A stretch of DNA of 64,000 nt from Paucibacter sediminis. GTDB taxonomy: Bacteria > Pseudomonadota > Gammaproteobacteria > Burkholderiales > Burkholderiaceae_C. The notes under the pieces are model-generated. The model was given only the letters and a program-made list of their open reading frames with translations. It was not told the DNA's origin and searched no databases. The position numbers and the translations under genes are program-made. Shown here piece after piece: positions 1 to 7,970 of this stretch; positions within the stretch are counted from its first letter, which is position 1, and every line of letters starts with the position of its first letter. The stretch lies in NCBI RefSeq assembly GCF_030254645.1, contig NZ_CP116346.1, forward strand, positions 3,191,001-3,255,000. The letters are read 5' to 3'.

Positions 1-183
1 GCCACTGCGCAGCAGCGCACGCGCGCTCACGCCCAGACGCTGCTGCAAGGCCTGCAAATCGGCCATGCCGGGCGGGGTCTGCAGATACTCGATCACCTCG
101 GGCCGCAGGCCGCGCTCGGTCAGCAGGGCCAGCGCCTCGCGGGACTTGGAGCAGCGCGGGTTGTGGTAGATCTGCAGCGACAT
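1..183 (-). CDS. arsC: ArsC/Spx-family arsenate reductase-like protein (partial, C-terminus off window)
   Basis: The reverse strand opens with ATG at 183 and stays open to the window edge, giving the first 61 residues. The N-terminus reads as a thioredoxin-like beta strand followed by NPRCSKSR, with the Cys at residue 11 in the position of the ArsC catalytic cysteine. Glutaredoxin-coupled ArsC enzymes reduce arsenate to arsenite in the cytoplasm and are about 115-120 residues, so roughly half is missing. A YffB/Spx-like paralogue cannot be excluded without the C-terminus. The neighbour at 310 is divergent, and no ars operon genes are visible. Confidence 0.75.
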   Translation of the reverse strand, partial: MSLQIYHNPRCSKSREALALLTERGLRPEVIEYLQTPPGMADLQALQQRLGVSARALLRSG

Positions 184-309
184 ATGGATTCTGGGGATGG
201 ACGGGCGCTCAGTGTAGGGGCCGCGGACACTCGGGGAATCCATGACTTGTGGCAGGGCGAGTGTCGCTAGCATGTGCCCTCCGTTGCCGCGACTGAGGAT
301 GGAGGGTGC

Positions 310-2037
310 ATGACCAAGCGTTCCGAGTTGCCGTGTGATGCCCGATTCGATGGGTATGCGGCCCTGCATCAGGCCTTCCGCTGGCAGGTGCCGGAGGACT
401 TCAGCATCGCCGAGGCCTGCTGCGGCCGCTGGGCGCGCGAGACGCCCAATGCCCCGGCCATCCTGTTCGAAAGCGACAGCGGCTGCCGCGCGCAGTACAG
501 CTATGGCCAGCTGCAGCGTGCCGCCAACCGCCTCGCCAACGCCTTGCAGCGCCTGGGCGTGCAGGCCGGCGACCGCGTCGCCATCGTGCTGCCGCAACGC
601 TTCGAGACCGCGGTGGCGCAAATCGCGGTGAACCAGCTGGGCGCGGTGGCCATGCCGCTGTCCATGCTGTTCGGCCCCGAGGCCCTGGAATTCCGCCTGC
701 AGGACAGTGCGGCGGTGGTCGCCATCGTGGAGGGCGCGGCGCTGGCGTCGATGCGCCAGGTGCGCGCGCGCTGCCCGGCACTGCGCCAGCTGCTGGCGGT
801 GGGCGAGGGTGCGCAGGCCGACGAGCTGGAATGGATGGCCGCCCTGCAGGCCGAGGATGCCCGTTTCGTGTCGGCGCGCCGCAAGGCCGACGATGCCGCG
901 GTGCTGATCTACACCAGCGGCACCACCGGCCCGCCCAAGGGCGCCCTGATTCCGCAGCGCGCGCTGATCGGCAATCTGAGCGGTTTCGTGGCCAGCCAGA
1001 ACTGGTTCGGCTTCGATCCGGCGGCGCCGGAGCGCGGCACCGAGGCGGTGTTCTGGAGCCCGGCCGACTGGGCCTGGACCGGCGGACTGATGGACGCGCT
1101 GCTGCCCACGCTCTACTTCGGCCGCCCCATCGTGGCGTACCAGGGCCGCTTTGCACCCGAGCGCGCCTTCGAGCTGATGCAGCAGCATGGCGTGACGCAC
1201 AGCTTTCTCTTCCCTACCGCGCTGAAGGCGATGATGAAGGCCGTACCCGCGCCGCGTCAGCGTTATGCCCTGAAGCTGCAGGCCATCATGAGCGCCGGCG
1301 AGGCGGTGGGCGATGCGGTGTTCGGCTGGTGCGAGCAGCAGCTGGGCATCACCGTCAACGAGATGTTCGGCCAGACCGAGATCAACTACGTGGTGGGCAA
1401 TTGCAGCCTGCTGTGGCCGGCGCGGCCCGGCAGCATGGGGCGCGCCTACCCGGGGCACCGCGTGGCGGTGGTCGACGACGAGGGCAAGATCTGCCCCCCC
1501 GGCGAGCCCGGCGACGTGGCGGTGCATCGGCGCGATGTGCATGGCGATCCCGACCCGGTGTTCTTCCTGGGCTACTGGAACAAGCCCGAGGCCACCGCGG
1601 CCAAGTTCACCGGCGAGCCGAGCAACAGCTGGTGCCGCACCGGCGACACCGCCATCATGGATGAGCAGGGCTATCTCTGGTACCAGGGCCGCAGCGACGA
1701 TGTCTTCAAGGCCGCCGGCTACCGCATCGGCCCCAGCGAGATCGAGAACTGCCTGGTCAAGCACGAGGCGGTCGCGAACGCGGCGGTGGTGCCCAAGCCC
1801 GATGCCGAGCGCGGCGCGCTGGTGAAGGCCTATGTGGTGCTGGCGCCCGGCCACCAGGGCAGCCCCGAGCTGGTGGCGGCCTTGCAGGCCCATGTGCGCG
1901 GGCGCCTTGCGCCCTATGAATATCCCAAGGACATCGAGTTCATCGAGGCATTGCCCATGACCACCACCGGCAAGGTGCAACGCCGCGTGCTGCGCCTGCA
2001 GGAGGAGCAGCGCGCACGCGAAGCGGCACTTGCCTGA
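310..2037 (+). CDS. AMP-forming acyl-CoA synthetase (acetyl/medium-chain ACS family)
   Basis: A 575-residue ANL-superfamily ligase that would activate a carboxylic acid to acyl-AMP and then acyl-CoA. The phosphate-binding motif YTSGTTGPPKG lies near residue 201. The A5-type segment MFGQTEIN, the hinge region GRSDDVFKAAGYRIGP and the C-terminal catalytic lysine in TTTGKVQRR (near residue 556) are all present, so the enzyme looks intact. The frame is open from a GTG at 274, but ATG 310 has GAGG at 295-298 and GGAGGG at 301-306 ahead of it and fits the family N-terminus better. The sequence resembles ACSM/propionyl-CoA-like synthetases more than AcsA, and the substrate cannot be fixed. Its stop abuts the convergent gene at 2038. 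Confidence 0.9.
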   Translation: MTKRSELPCDARFDGYAALHQAFRWQVPEDFSIAEACCGRWARETPNAPAILFESDSGCRAQYSYGQLQRAANRLANALQRLGVQAGDRVAIVLPQRFETAVAQIAVNQLGAVAMPLSMLFGPEALEFRLQDSAAVVAIVEGAALASMRQVRARCPALRQLLAVGEGAQADELEWMAALQAEDARFVSARRKADDAAVLIYTSGTTGPPKGALIPQRALIGNLSGFVASQNWFGFDPAAPERGTEAVFWSPADWAWTGGLMDALLPTLYFGRPIVAYQGRFAPERAFELMQQHGVTHSFLFPTALKAMMKAVPAPRQRYALKLQAIMSAGEAVGDAVFGWCEQQLGITVNEMFGQTEINYVVGNCSLLWPARPGSMGRAYPGHRVAVVDDEGKICPPGEPGDVAVHRRDVHGDPDPVFFLGYWNKPEATAAKFTGEPSNSWCRTGDTAIMDEQGYLWYQGRSDDVFKAAGYRIGPSEIENCLVKHEAVANAAVVPKPDAERGALVKAYVVLAPGHQGSPELVAALQAHVRGRLAPYEYPKDIEFIEALPMTTTGKVQRRVLRLQEEQRAREAALA

Positions 2038-2646
2038 TCACCAACTGCAGGGTTTGAGCTGCGCCGGCGCCTGCTTGACGCTGGCGTTGAAGGGGTCGAG
2101 CTGGGCGTCGCGCGACTGCTGCACGTCGTAGCAGCCACCGCGGTAGCGGATGCGGCGCCGGGTCGGGCCGTGGATCTCGTCGGGCTGGTCGGCCTCGCCG
2201 CCAATGGCGCGCGCGATGCGCTGCTCCACGCTCGCCCGGGGGCTGTTGCTGCGCTCGTCGGCCAGGGCCGGATTGCGCCAGGCTTGCGACGCGGCCGGAC
2301 CGGCCGGCAGGGCCAGCTGCAGCGGCGCAACGCTGCCGCGCGGCGTGGCAGCCGGCTCCTCGGGCACAGCGGTGCGGGTCGGCGTTGCGGGAGCCGGCTC
2401 CAAAATCGTCTTGAATGGGGGAGCTGCCGCGGGACGCTCGGCCCGAGGCATGGCATGAGCTGGCACGGGCGTCGCAGTCGGCAACTTCGGCTGCGGCTGC
2501 AGCAGCCAGACCACCAGGCGCTCGCGCATCTGCGGCACGCCACGCGTGCCTTGCCGCTGGGCGAGCAATATCAGGCCCGCCGCATGCAGCATGAGCACCA
2601 GCATCCAGACCCAGTGCGGGCGCCTGGGCGAAGCGAGGCTTGGCAT
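2038..2646 (-). CDS. Membrane-anchored Pro/Ala-rich protein of unknown function
   Basis: A 202-residue protein not recognised as a named family. It has one hydrophobic helix near residues 13-30 preceded by Arg/His residues, so the N-terminus is probably cytoplasmic. A long Pro/Ala/Thr-rich linker follows (about 50-125). The compact C-terminal part contains two cysteines (GGCYDVQ and KPCSW), which may form a periplasmic disulfide. The layout recalls TonB-like or envelope-spanning proteins, but no TonB-C domain is seen. It starts 1 nt after the stop of the secreted protein gene at 2648-3415 and is probably cotranscribed with it. The two stop codons of this gene and the acyl-CoA synthetase are adjacent. 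Confidence 0.7.
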   Translation of the reverse strand: MPSLASPRRPHWVWMLVLMLHAAGLILLAQRQGTRGVPQMRERLVVWLLQPQPKLPTATPVPAHAMPRAERPAAAPPFKTILEPAPATPTRTAVPEEPAATPRGSVAPLQLALPAGPAASQAWRNPALADERSNSPRASVEQRIARAIGGEADQPDEIHGPTRRRIRYRGGCYDVQQSRDAQLDPFNASVKQAPAQLKPCSW

Positions 2647-2647
2647 C

Positions 2648-3415
2648 TCAGCCGCCGAACAACTTGCCCAGCAGGCGCACGCTCAGCTTGCTGCCGGCGG
2701 GCGCCAGCAGGCGCGCCGCATCGGGCCAGCGCTCTTCGCCGCTCAGCGTGGTGCAGCTGCGCGACGGCTGGCCGGGCTTGGCGTCGGGGTCCTGGTCGCT
2801 AGGGTCGGCGGCCAGCGGCAGGCCCAGCAGCTGGCCTTGTTCGCGCCATTCCAGCTCCCATTGCGGGCTGCTGCTGCAGACGCGCACACCGGCGATCTGC
2901 GGAAACGCCCAGCGCAAATACCAGGGCAGCAGCTCGCTGCGCAAGCGCCGCGCCACCGCGACGATGCGGCGCACCATCGCCATGTCCAGCTCGGCGGCGG
3001 GCACCGTCAGTGCCAGCGTGCCGCGCAGCAGCGCGCTGCCCTTGGGCAGGTTGGAGCTCAGCGAGCTGCCCTTGGCCTGCTCCAGCGGCAGCACGGGCAG
3101 CAGCAGGCTGCCGTCGTCGGCCGGGCGGAAGGGCAGGTATTGCTCGTCGCTCACGATCGCCAACCGGGCCGCGGGCAGGGGCTGCTGGGTGTCGCGCGCA
3201 AGCAGCCGCATGTCGATGCGGAACAGCCCTTCGCCATGCCGGTGCAGCTCGTGCAGCACGCGGTTGATGGGCTCGTAATCCATCAGCTGGCCGGCGCGGG
3301 TGATCTTGACCTCCACCTGCTCCAGCTGCGTCACCGGCCCCCGCGCCAGATCCTGGGCGCCCGCCATGGCCGCGGCCAGGCCCAGCGCGCAGGCGGCGCT
3401 CATGCGCTTGTTCAT
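2648..3415 (-). CDS. Secreted/periplasmic protein of unknown function
   Basis: A 255-residue protein with a clear N-terminal signal peptide (MNKR then an Ala/Leu-rich core, likely cleaved after the AGA near residue 20). The mature part has alternating beta-strand character, e.g. QVEVKITRAG and LSVRLLGKLFGG, and two cysteines near residues 186-222. I do not recognise a catalytic motif or a named domain. It lies upstream of, and 1 nt from, the membrane-anchored gene at 2038-2646. The two probably form a small envelope operon that may also be read from the DUF2975/HTH pair further upstream, 12 nt away. Confidence 0.65.
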   Translation of the reverse strand: MNKRMSAACALGLAAAMAGAQDLARGPVTQLEQVEVKITRAGQLMDYEPINRVLHELHRHGEGLFRIDMRLLARDTQQPLPAARLAIVSDEQYLPFRPADDGSLLLPVLPLEQAKGSSLSSNLPKGSALLRGTLALTVPAAELDMAMVRRIVAVARRLRSELLPWYLRWAFPQIAGVRVCSSSPQWELEWREQGQLLGLPLAADPSDQDPDAKPGQPSRSCTTLSGEERWPDAARLLAPAGSKLSVRLLGKLFGG

Positions 3416-3427
3416 CTGCTCACTCCC

Positions 3428-3664
3428 TCAAGGTTCTTGTTGTTCCGCCGGCGCGTCGGCGCCCGCCTGGTAGGCCAGCAGGTCGGCCGGCTGGCATTGC
3501 AGCACCTCGCAGATGCGCGCCAGCGTGTCGAAGCGCACGCCGCGCACCTTGCCGCTCTTCAGCAGGGACAGATTGGCCTCGGTGATGCCCACGCGCTCGG
3601 CCAGCTCCTTGGAGCGCATCTTGCGTTTGGCCAGCATCAGGTCCAGGGTCACGACGATGCTCAT
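3428..3664 (-). CDS. Small XRE/Cro-type HTH regulator (YozG-like)
   Basis: A 78-residue protein that is essentially one helix-turn-helix. KELAERVGITEANLSLL forms the recognition region (about residues 19-36), followed by FDTLARICEVLQCQPADLL, the hallmark of short YozG/XRE regulators. The ATG at 3664 overlaps the stop of the DUF2975 gene (TGATG), so the two are translationally coupled. DUF2975 membrane proteins are commonly paired with such a regulator, suggesting membrane-linked control of a small regulon or autoregulation. This frame also carries an upstream extension, but that is the DUF2975 gene read in the wrong frame. Confidence 0.85.
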   Translation of the reverse strand: MSIVVTLDLMLAKRKMRSKELAERVGITEANLSLLKSGKVRGVRFDTLARICEVLQCQPADLLAYQAGADAPAEQQEP

Positions 3665-4221
3665 CAGACGAACTCCGCGTTCTCCTCGGCCACGCGCGTG
3701 GCCTCGGCCATCACCGTGGCCATGGCCAGCAGCACCAGGCCGAACATCAGGGCCAGGTAATGGTGGAAGGCCAGCGCCACCACCAGCACACGCTGGCCCG
3801 GTGGGTTCTGCCAGGTCAGTGCCAGCACCGAGAGCGTGTGCGAGAGCGGCAGCGCGGGCGCCAGCACCACCAGGGCCAGGCCCATGCGGCGCAGCCGCTG
3901 CACCGGTTCGGCGCTGAAGATCCGGCCGCGCGCATAGCAGCCGAACAGCGACCACAGCTGCCACAGCGCCAGCAGCGCGGCCGTGCCGGGCAGGGCGGCA
4001 ATGGCCAGGCCGAGGCCGCGCGTGAGCGGGTTCAGGTTCAGCGGCTGCTGGCCGGCCTCCCATTGATGCCTTGCCACCTGCAGCAGCCAGACATCGCTGG
4101 TCCACAGCAGCAGCGGCGTCAGCAACACCGCGGCCGCGCCCAGCACGCACATCAGGCGCAGCCAGAAGGCCAGGCGGCGGATGCGCGGCAGGCCGGCAAA
4201 TGACGAGGTCGCGATGGGCAT
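3664..4221 (-). CDS. DUF2975 family membrane protein
   Basis: A 185-residue integral membrane protein with four predicted helices (about residues 22-42, 75-95, 112-132 and 150-170). It matches the DUF2975 arrangement, including the conserved segment ARGRIFSAEPVQRLRRMG between helices 2 and 3. Family function is unknown. Members usually sit directly before a small XRE regulator, as here. ATG 4221 is chosen because the upstream in-frame sequence is AT-rich promoter DNA. The Shine-Dalgarno is weak. A good sigma-70-like promoter lies about 30 nt upstream (4250-4278). Confidence 0.85.
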   Translation of the reverse strand: MPIATSSFAGLPRIRRLAFWLRLMCVLGAAAVLLTPLLLWTSDVWLLQVARHQWEAGQQPLNLNPLTRGLGLAIAALPGTAALLALWQLWSLFGCYARGRIFSAEPVQRLRRMGLALVVLAPALPLSHTLSVLALTWQNPPGQRVLVVALAFHHYLALMFGLVLLAMATVMAEATRVAEENAEFV

Positions 4222-4249
4222 GGGGAAGGGGCGTGAACGGAATGAAATT

Positions 4250-4278
4250 ACTGTAAAACAATAATATATTTTTGTGAA
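4250..4278 (-). promoter_or_regulatory. Putative sigma-70 promoter of the DUF2975/HTH operon
   Basis: On the minus strand, TTCACA (4278-4273; 5/6 to TTGACA) is followed after exactly 17 nt by TACAGT (4255-4250; 4/6 to TATAAT). This sits in an AT-rich island (about 4240-4290) that stands out from the GC-rich surroundings. Transcription would begin near 4243, giving a leader of about 22 nt before ATG 4221. The A/T-rich partly symmetric spacer could also hold the operator of the HTH protein. Confidence 0.5.
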
Positions 4279-4377
4279 GCAGAAAACTTTTGGCATGGGT
4301 GGGCGCCGCAAGCGCAGCGGCGGCTTCTGCGGCACACTGCCGGCCACGCGTTTTTTTGCTGCTGCAAGGAGTTGTTG

Positions 4378-5442
4378 ATGGACATGGAATTCACCACGCT
4401 GGGCCGTTCGGATCTGCGGGTCAGCAAGATCTGCCTGGGCACCATGACCTTCGGGGAGCAGGTGGACGAGGCGGGCAGCCAGGCGCTGCTGGACCATGCG
4501 GTGGCGCGCGGCATCAATTTCATCGACACCGCCGAGATGTATCCGGTGCCGGCGCGTGCCGCCACCTTTGCGCAGACCGAGGCCATCATCGGCCGCTGGC
4601 TGGCGGCCCGCCCGGGCCTGCGCAGCCGGCTGGTGCTGGCCACCAAGGTGGCCGGCCCTTCGCGCGGTTATGACTGGATACGCCAGGGCTCACCCGATCT
4701 GAGCGCGGCCGACATCGTGCAGGCCTGCGAGGACAGCCTGCGCCGCCTGCAGACCGACGTCATCGATCTCTACCAGATCCATTGGCCGGCCCGCCATGTG
4801 CCGATGTTCGGCGGCGTCTATTTCGAACCCGCCAAGGACCAGGCGGTGACGCCCATGCTGGCCCAGCTGGAGGCGCTCGACCGCCTGGTGCGCGCCGGCA
4901 AGCTGCGCCAGGTGGGCCTGTCCAACGAGACCGCCTATGGCGTGAGTGAATTCGTGCACCTGGCCGAGCGCCATGGACTGGCCCGCATCGTCTCGGTGCA
5001 GAACCCCTATTCGCTGGTGAACCGGGTGCTCGAGAACGGCCTGGACGAGGCGCTCTACCGCCACCAGGTCGGCCTGCTGGCCTACTCGCCGCTGGGCTTT
5101 GGCGTGCTCACCGGCAAGTACGACGCGCTGCGCCTGGACGACCCGGCCCGCCCCGGCCGCCTGAGCCTGTTCGAGAGCATGAAGAAGCAGCGCTGGGCCC
5201 GCCCCGAGACCCTCGCCGCGGCCAAGCGCTACAACGCCCTGGCGCGCGCGCATGACCTGACCCCCACCCAGCTGGCGCTGGCCTGGTGCGGCTCGCGCTG
5301 GCAGACCGCCAGCACCATCATCGGGGTGACCACGCGCGCGCAACTGGACGAGAACATCGAGGCCTTTGCCGCCAGCCTCGCGCCCGAGCTCGTGGCCGAG
5401 ATCAACCGCATCCGCTGGGAGCTGCGCGACCCGGCGCAGTGA
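4378..5442 (+). CDS. Aldo/keto reductase (Tas-like)
   Basis: A 354-residue NAD(P)H-dependent aldo/keto reductase of the Tas/AKR11-12-like group. The catalytic tetrad is visible: Asp50 and Tyr55 in FIDTAEMY, Lys90 in LATKVAG and His135 in YQIHWP. The C-terminal nucleotide-binding part includes IIGVTTRAQLDENI. E. coli Tas is about 346 residues, so this one is full length. AAGGAG at 4366-4371 sits 6 nt before ATG 4378, which is preferred over the TTG six bases upstream. The physiological carbonyl substrate is unknown. It is a monocistronic-looking gene divergent from the DUF2975 operon. Confidence 0.92.
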   Translation: MDMEFTTLGRSDLRVSKICLGTMTFGEQVDEAGSQALLDHAVARGINFIDTAEMYPVPARAATFAQTEAIIGRWLAARPGLRSRLVLATKVAGPSRGYDWIRQGSPDLSAADIVQACEDSLRRLQTDVIDLYQIHWPARHVPMFGGVYFEPAKDQAVTPMLAQLEALDRLVRAGKLRQVGLSNETAYGVSEFVHLAERHGLARIVSVQNPYSLVNRVLENGLDEALYRHQVGLLAYSPLGFGVLTGKYDALRLDDPARPGRLSLFESMKKQRWARPETLAAAKRYNALARAHDLTPTQLALAWCGSRWQTASTIIGVTTRAQLDENIEAFAASLAPELVAEINRIRWELRDPAQ

Positions 5443-5473
5443 ATGAAGGGGCGCAGGCGGCGACAATCCGGTC

Positions 5474-5989
5474 ATGGCCAAGAAGCAAGCCCATGTCAGC
5501 GAGACCCCCGCCACGCAGTTCCTGCGCGAGCGCCAGGTCACCTTCACCGAGCATGTCTACGATTATGTGGAGCATGGCGGCACCGCCGAGTCCTCGCGCC
5601 AGCTGGGCGTGCCCGAGCACGAGGTGGTGAAGACCCTGGTGATGCAGGACGAGCGCGCCCAAGCCCTGATCGTGCTGATGCATGGCGATTGCCAGGTCAG
5701 CCTCAAGGAGCTGGCGCGCCAGATTCCCTGCAAGAAGGTGGAGCCCTGCAAGCCCGAGGTGGCACAGCGCCACAGCGGCTATCTGGTGGGCGGCACCTCG
5801 CCCTTCGGCACGCGCAAGCCCATGCCGGTGTTCGTCGAGGCCAGCATCCTGGCCTTGCCGAGGATCTGCATCAATGGCGGGCGGCGCGGCTATCTGGTGG
5901 GGCTGGACCCGAAGGTCTTGCCAGCGCTGCTGGGGGCGCGGGCGGTCGAGTGCGCGATCCGGAGCGAGGCGCGGGGCAGTGCAGAATAG
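5474..5989 (+). CDS. ybaK: YbaK/EbsC-type Cys-tRNA(Pro)/Cys-tRNA(Cys) deacylase
   Basis: A 171-residue trans-editing protein of the INS/YbaK superfamily, which hydrolyses mischarged Cys-tRNA(Pro) in the cytoplasm. The conserved core is present: VVKTLVMQDE near residue 55, the GDCQVSLKELAR loop and the GYLVGGTSPFGTRK motif that shapes the editing pocket. Length is near the E. coli protein (159 residues) with a slightly longer tail. It starts 31 nt after the aldo/keto reductase and ends 6 nt before plsY, so it is probably in the plsY-ridA transcript. Confidence 0.93.
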   Translation: MAKKQAHVSETPATQFLRERQVTFTEHVYDYVEHGGTAESSRQLGVPEHEVVKTLVMQDERAQALIVLMHGDCQVSLKELARQIPCKKVEPCKPEVAQRHSGYLVGGTSPFGTRKPMPVFVEASILALPRICINGGRRGYLVGLDPKVLPALLGARAVECAIRSEARGSAE

Positions 5990-5995
5990 CGCCCC

Positions 5996-6739
5996 ATGCA
6001 AGAACTGCTTCCCCCCCTGCTGGCCACCCTGCTGGCCTATCTGATCGGCTCGCTCTCGTTTGCCGTCATCATCAGCCGCCTGATGGGTCTGTCGGACCCG
6101 CGCAGCTATGGCTCGGGCAATCCCGGCGCCACCAATGTGCTGCGCTCGGGCAACAAGGCCGCGGCCATCCTTACCCTGCTGTTCGATGCCTTGAAGGGCT
6201 ATCTGCCGGTGCTGGCGGTGGCGCTGTGGGGCGAGCGTTACGGCCTGGGCGAGGGGACGGTGGCGCTGGTGGGCCTGGCGGCCTTCGTGGGCCATCTCTG
6301 GCCGGTGTTCTTTCGCTTCGTGGGTGGCAAGGGCGTGGCCACCGCGGCCGGCGTGCTGCTGGCGATCAACCCCTGGCTGGGCGGCGCCACCCTGCTGACC
6401 TGGCTCATCATCGCCTACTTCTTCCGCTACTCCTCGCTGGCCTCCATCGTGGCGGCGGTGTTCGCGCCCTTCTACCAGATGCTGATCTGGGGCTCGAGCC
6501 CGGCGGTGCTGAGCATCGCGCTGATGAGCCTGCTGCTGGTGTGGCGCCATGAGGCCAATATCAAGAAGCTGCTCAAGGGCACCGAGAGCAAGCTGGGCCA
6601 GAAGGCGGCCGGCGCCAAGCCGGCCGAGGGCACCAGCAAGAAGCACCCGCATGGCGAGGGTTACCAGGCCCATGGCCACTCTCACCATCACGGCCCATCG
6701 CATTCCCACAAAGCTGCCAAGAAGGGCAAGAAATCATGA
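5996..6739 (+). CDS. plsY: Acyl-phosphate:glycerol-3-phosphate acyltransferase PlsY with His-rich tail
   Basis: An integral membrane enzyme that transfers an acyl group from acyl-phosphate to glycerol-3-phosphate, the first step of phospholipid synthesis. The diagnostic loop [10 protein letters not shown] (about residues 37-46) and [10 protein letters not shown], then GGKGVAT (about 96-115), are intact, with five or more membrane helices. PlsY is normally about 200 residues, and this one is 247. The last 45 residues form a charged cytoplasmic-type tail with a cluster of about eight histidines ([14 protein letters not shown]) and a lysine-rich end. The stop overlaps the RidA start (ATGA), giving tight coupling. 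Confidence 0.95.
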   Translation: MQELLPPLLATLLAYLIGSLSFAVIISRLMGLSDPRSYGSGNPGATNVLRSGNKAAAILTLLFDALKGYLPVLAVALWGERYGLGEGTVALVGLAAFVGHLWPVFFRFVGGKGVATAAGVLLAINPWLGGATLLTWLIIAYFFRYSSLASIVAAVFAPFYQMLIWGSSPAVLSIALMSLLLVWRHEANIKKLLKGTESKLGQKAAGAKPAEGTSKKHPHGEGYQAHGHSHHHGPSHSHKAAKKGKKS

Positions 6740-7080
6740 TCGAACGTTTTGAAGTCGGCGCGCGCATGTCCGAGATGGCCGTGCACAACGGCGTGGTCTA
6801 CCTGGCGGGCCAGGTGGCCTCCGACGCGAGCCTGGACATCACCGGCCAGACCGCGGATGTGCTGGCCCAGATCGACCGCCTGCTCAAGCTCGCCGGCAGC
6901 GACAAGACCAAGATCCTGCGTGCCCAGATCTATATCGCCGATGTGGCCGAGTTCGCCGGCATGAACAAGGCCTGGGATGCCTGGGTCGTGGCCGGCCACA
7001 CGCCGCCGCGCGCCACCGTCGAGGCCAAGCTGGCCAAGCCGGAGTGGAAGGTCGAGGTCGTCATCACCGCCGCGGTCTGA
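6736..7080 (+). CDS. RidA/YjgF/YER057c/UK114 family protein
   Basis: A 114-residue chorismate-mutase-fold protein. RidA proteins hydrolyse reactive enamines/imines (e.g. 2-aminoacrylate) in the cytoplasm. Strand/motif landmarks include [11 protein letters not shown] near residue 17, the helix [20 protein letters not shown], and the C-terminal RATVEAKLA, where the Arg corresponds to the carboxylate-binding arginine of active RidA proteins. That supports deaminase competence rather than an inactive subgroup, although the IYIADVAEF segment is typical of several Rid subfamilies. ATG 6736 overlaps the plsY stop. Confidence 0.9.
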   Translation: MIERFEVGARMSEMAVHNGVVYLAGQVASDASLDITGQTADVLAQIDRLLKLAGSDKTKILRAQIYIADVAEFAGMNKAWDAWVVAGHTPPRATVEAKLAKPEWKVEVVITAAV

Positions 7081-7090
7081 ACCTGTCTTC

Positions 7091-7118
7091 GCGCGGCTTG
7101 ATCCGACTCAAGCCGCGC
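7091..7118. terminator. Perfect 11-bp hairpin after ridA (T-less terminator candidate)
   Basis: Positions 7091-7101 and 7108-7118 are exact reverse complements around a 6-nt loop, 10 nt after the ridA stop. There is no T tract on either strand, so it may act as a transcript end stabiliser or a T-less terminator of the ybaK-plsY-ridA transcript. Confidence 0.5.
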
Positions 7119-7160
7119 CGGGGCACGCTCGCCTAGAGTTGGCGCTCGCCAACCCTGGGG

Positions 7161-7961
7161 GTGCCTGTGCCCGTTGAACTCTTCCGCCGCGATCAGCATG
7201 TCTGCCTGATGTTCTCCAAGCTCAGCACGGAGGACGGCGAGGCGGTGCAATCCAACCAGTTCCTGCTGGTGAACCGCGGCACCGGGGCCATCCTGGACCC
7301 GGGCGGCAACATCGCCTACAACGAGCTCTACCTCGGCATGACGGCGCATTTCCCGCCGCACAAGCTGGCCGCCATCCTGGCCTCGCATGCCGACCCCGAC
7401 ATCATCGCCTCGCTCGACCGCTGGATGACGGCCAGCAGCGCGCCGGTCTATATCTCGCGCATCTGGGAGCGCTTTGCGCCGCATTTCTGCAAGCCCGGCA
7501 AGACGCTGGGCCGGGTGATCGGCATTCCCGACGCCGGCGCGCGCCTGCGCCTGGGCGAGGGCGACGCGGCCTTCGAGCTGCTGGCCCTGCCCGCGCATTT
7601 CCTGCATTCCGAGGGCAATTTCCAGTTCTACGACCCGCTCAGCAAGATCCTGTTCTCGGGTGACCTGGGCGCCTCGCTGGGGCCGGATCTGAAACCGGAG
7701 CAGATCGTCACCAGCCTGGCCGAGCATGTGCCGCGCATGGAGGCCTTCCACCGCCGCTACATGGTCAGCAACAAGGTGCTGCGCCTGTGGGCGGCGATGG
7801 TGCGCGAGCTCGACATCCGCATGATCGTGCCGCAGCATGGCGCGCCGCTGGCGGGCGAGGCGGTGCCGGCGTTCATCCGCTGGGCCGAGAACCTCGCCTG
7901 CGGCATCGACCTGGTCGGGCCGCAGGACTACCGCGTGCCGCAGGAGGCCCTGCCGGCGTAG
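7161..7961 (+). CDS. ODP-type metallo-beta-lactamase-fold protein (oxygen-binding di-iron family)
   Basis: A 266-residue protein of the flavodiiron-related metallo-beta-lactamase (ODP) group, without a flavodoxin domain. Likely di-iron ligands are visible: His76, Asp78 and Asp80 in SHADPD, His149 in FLHSEGN, Asp168 in FSGDLG and His226 in PQHGAP. Characterised ODP proteins bind O2 at a di-iron site, and some work in chemotaxis or as NO/O2 reductases with a separate electron donor. The start is GTG 7161 or GTG 7167; the latter has better spacing to GGGG at 7157-7160. The next gene, 10 nt on, encodes a membrane-tethered CxxC protein, a possible redox partner. Confidence 0.8.
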   Translation: MPVPVELFRRDQHVCLMFSKLSTEDGEAVQSNQFLLVNRGTGAILDPGGNIAYNELYLGMTAHFPPHKLAAILASHADPDIIASLDRWMTASSAPVYISRIWERFAPHFCKPGKTLGRVIGIPDAGARLRLGEGDAAFELLALPAHFLHSEGNFQFYDPLSKILFSGDLGASLGPDLKPEQIVTSLAEHVPRMEAFHRRYMVSNKVLRLWAAMVRELDIRMIVPQHGAPLAGEAVPAFIRWAENLACGIDLVGPQDYRVPQEALPA

Positions 7962-7970
7962 CATGGCGCC

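Noticed and set aside
274..309. GTG 274 as start of the acyl-CoA synthetase
   Set aside because: ATG 310 has better Shine-Dalgarno placement, and the extra 12 residues have no family support.
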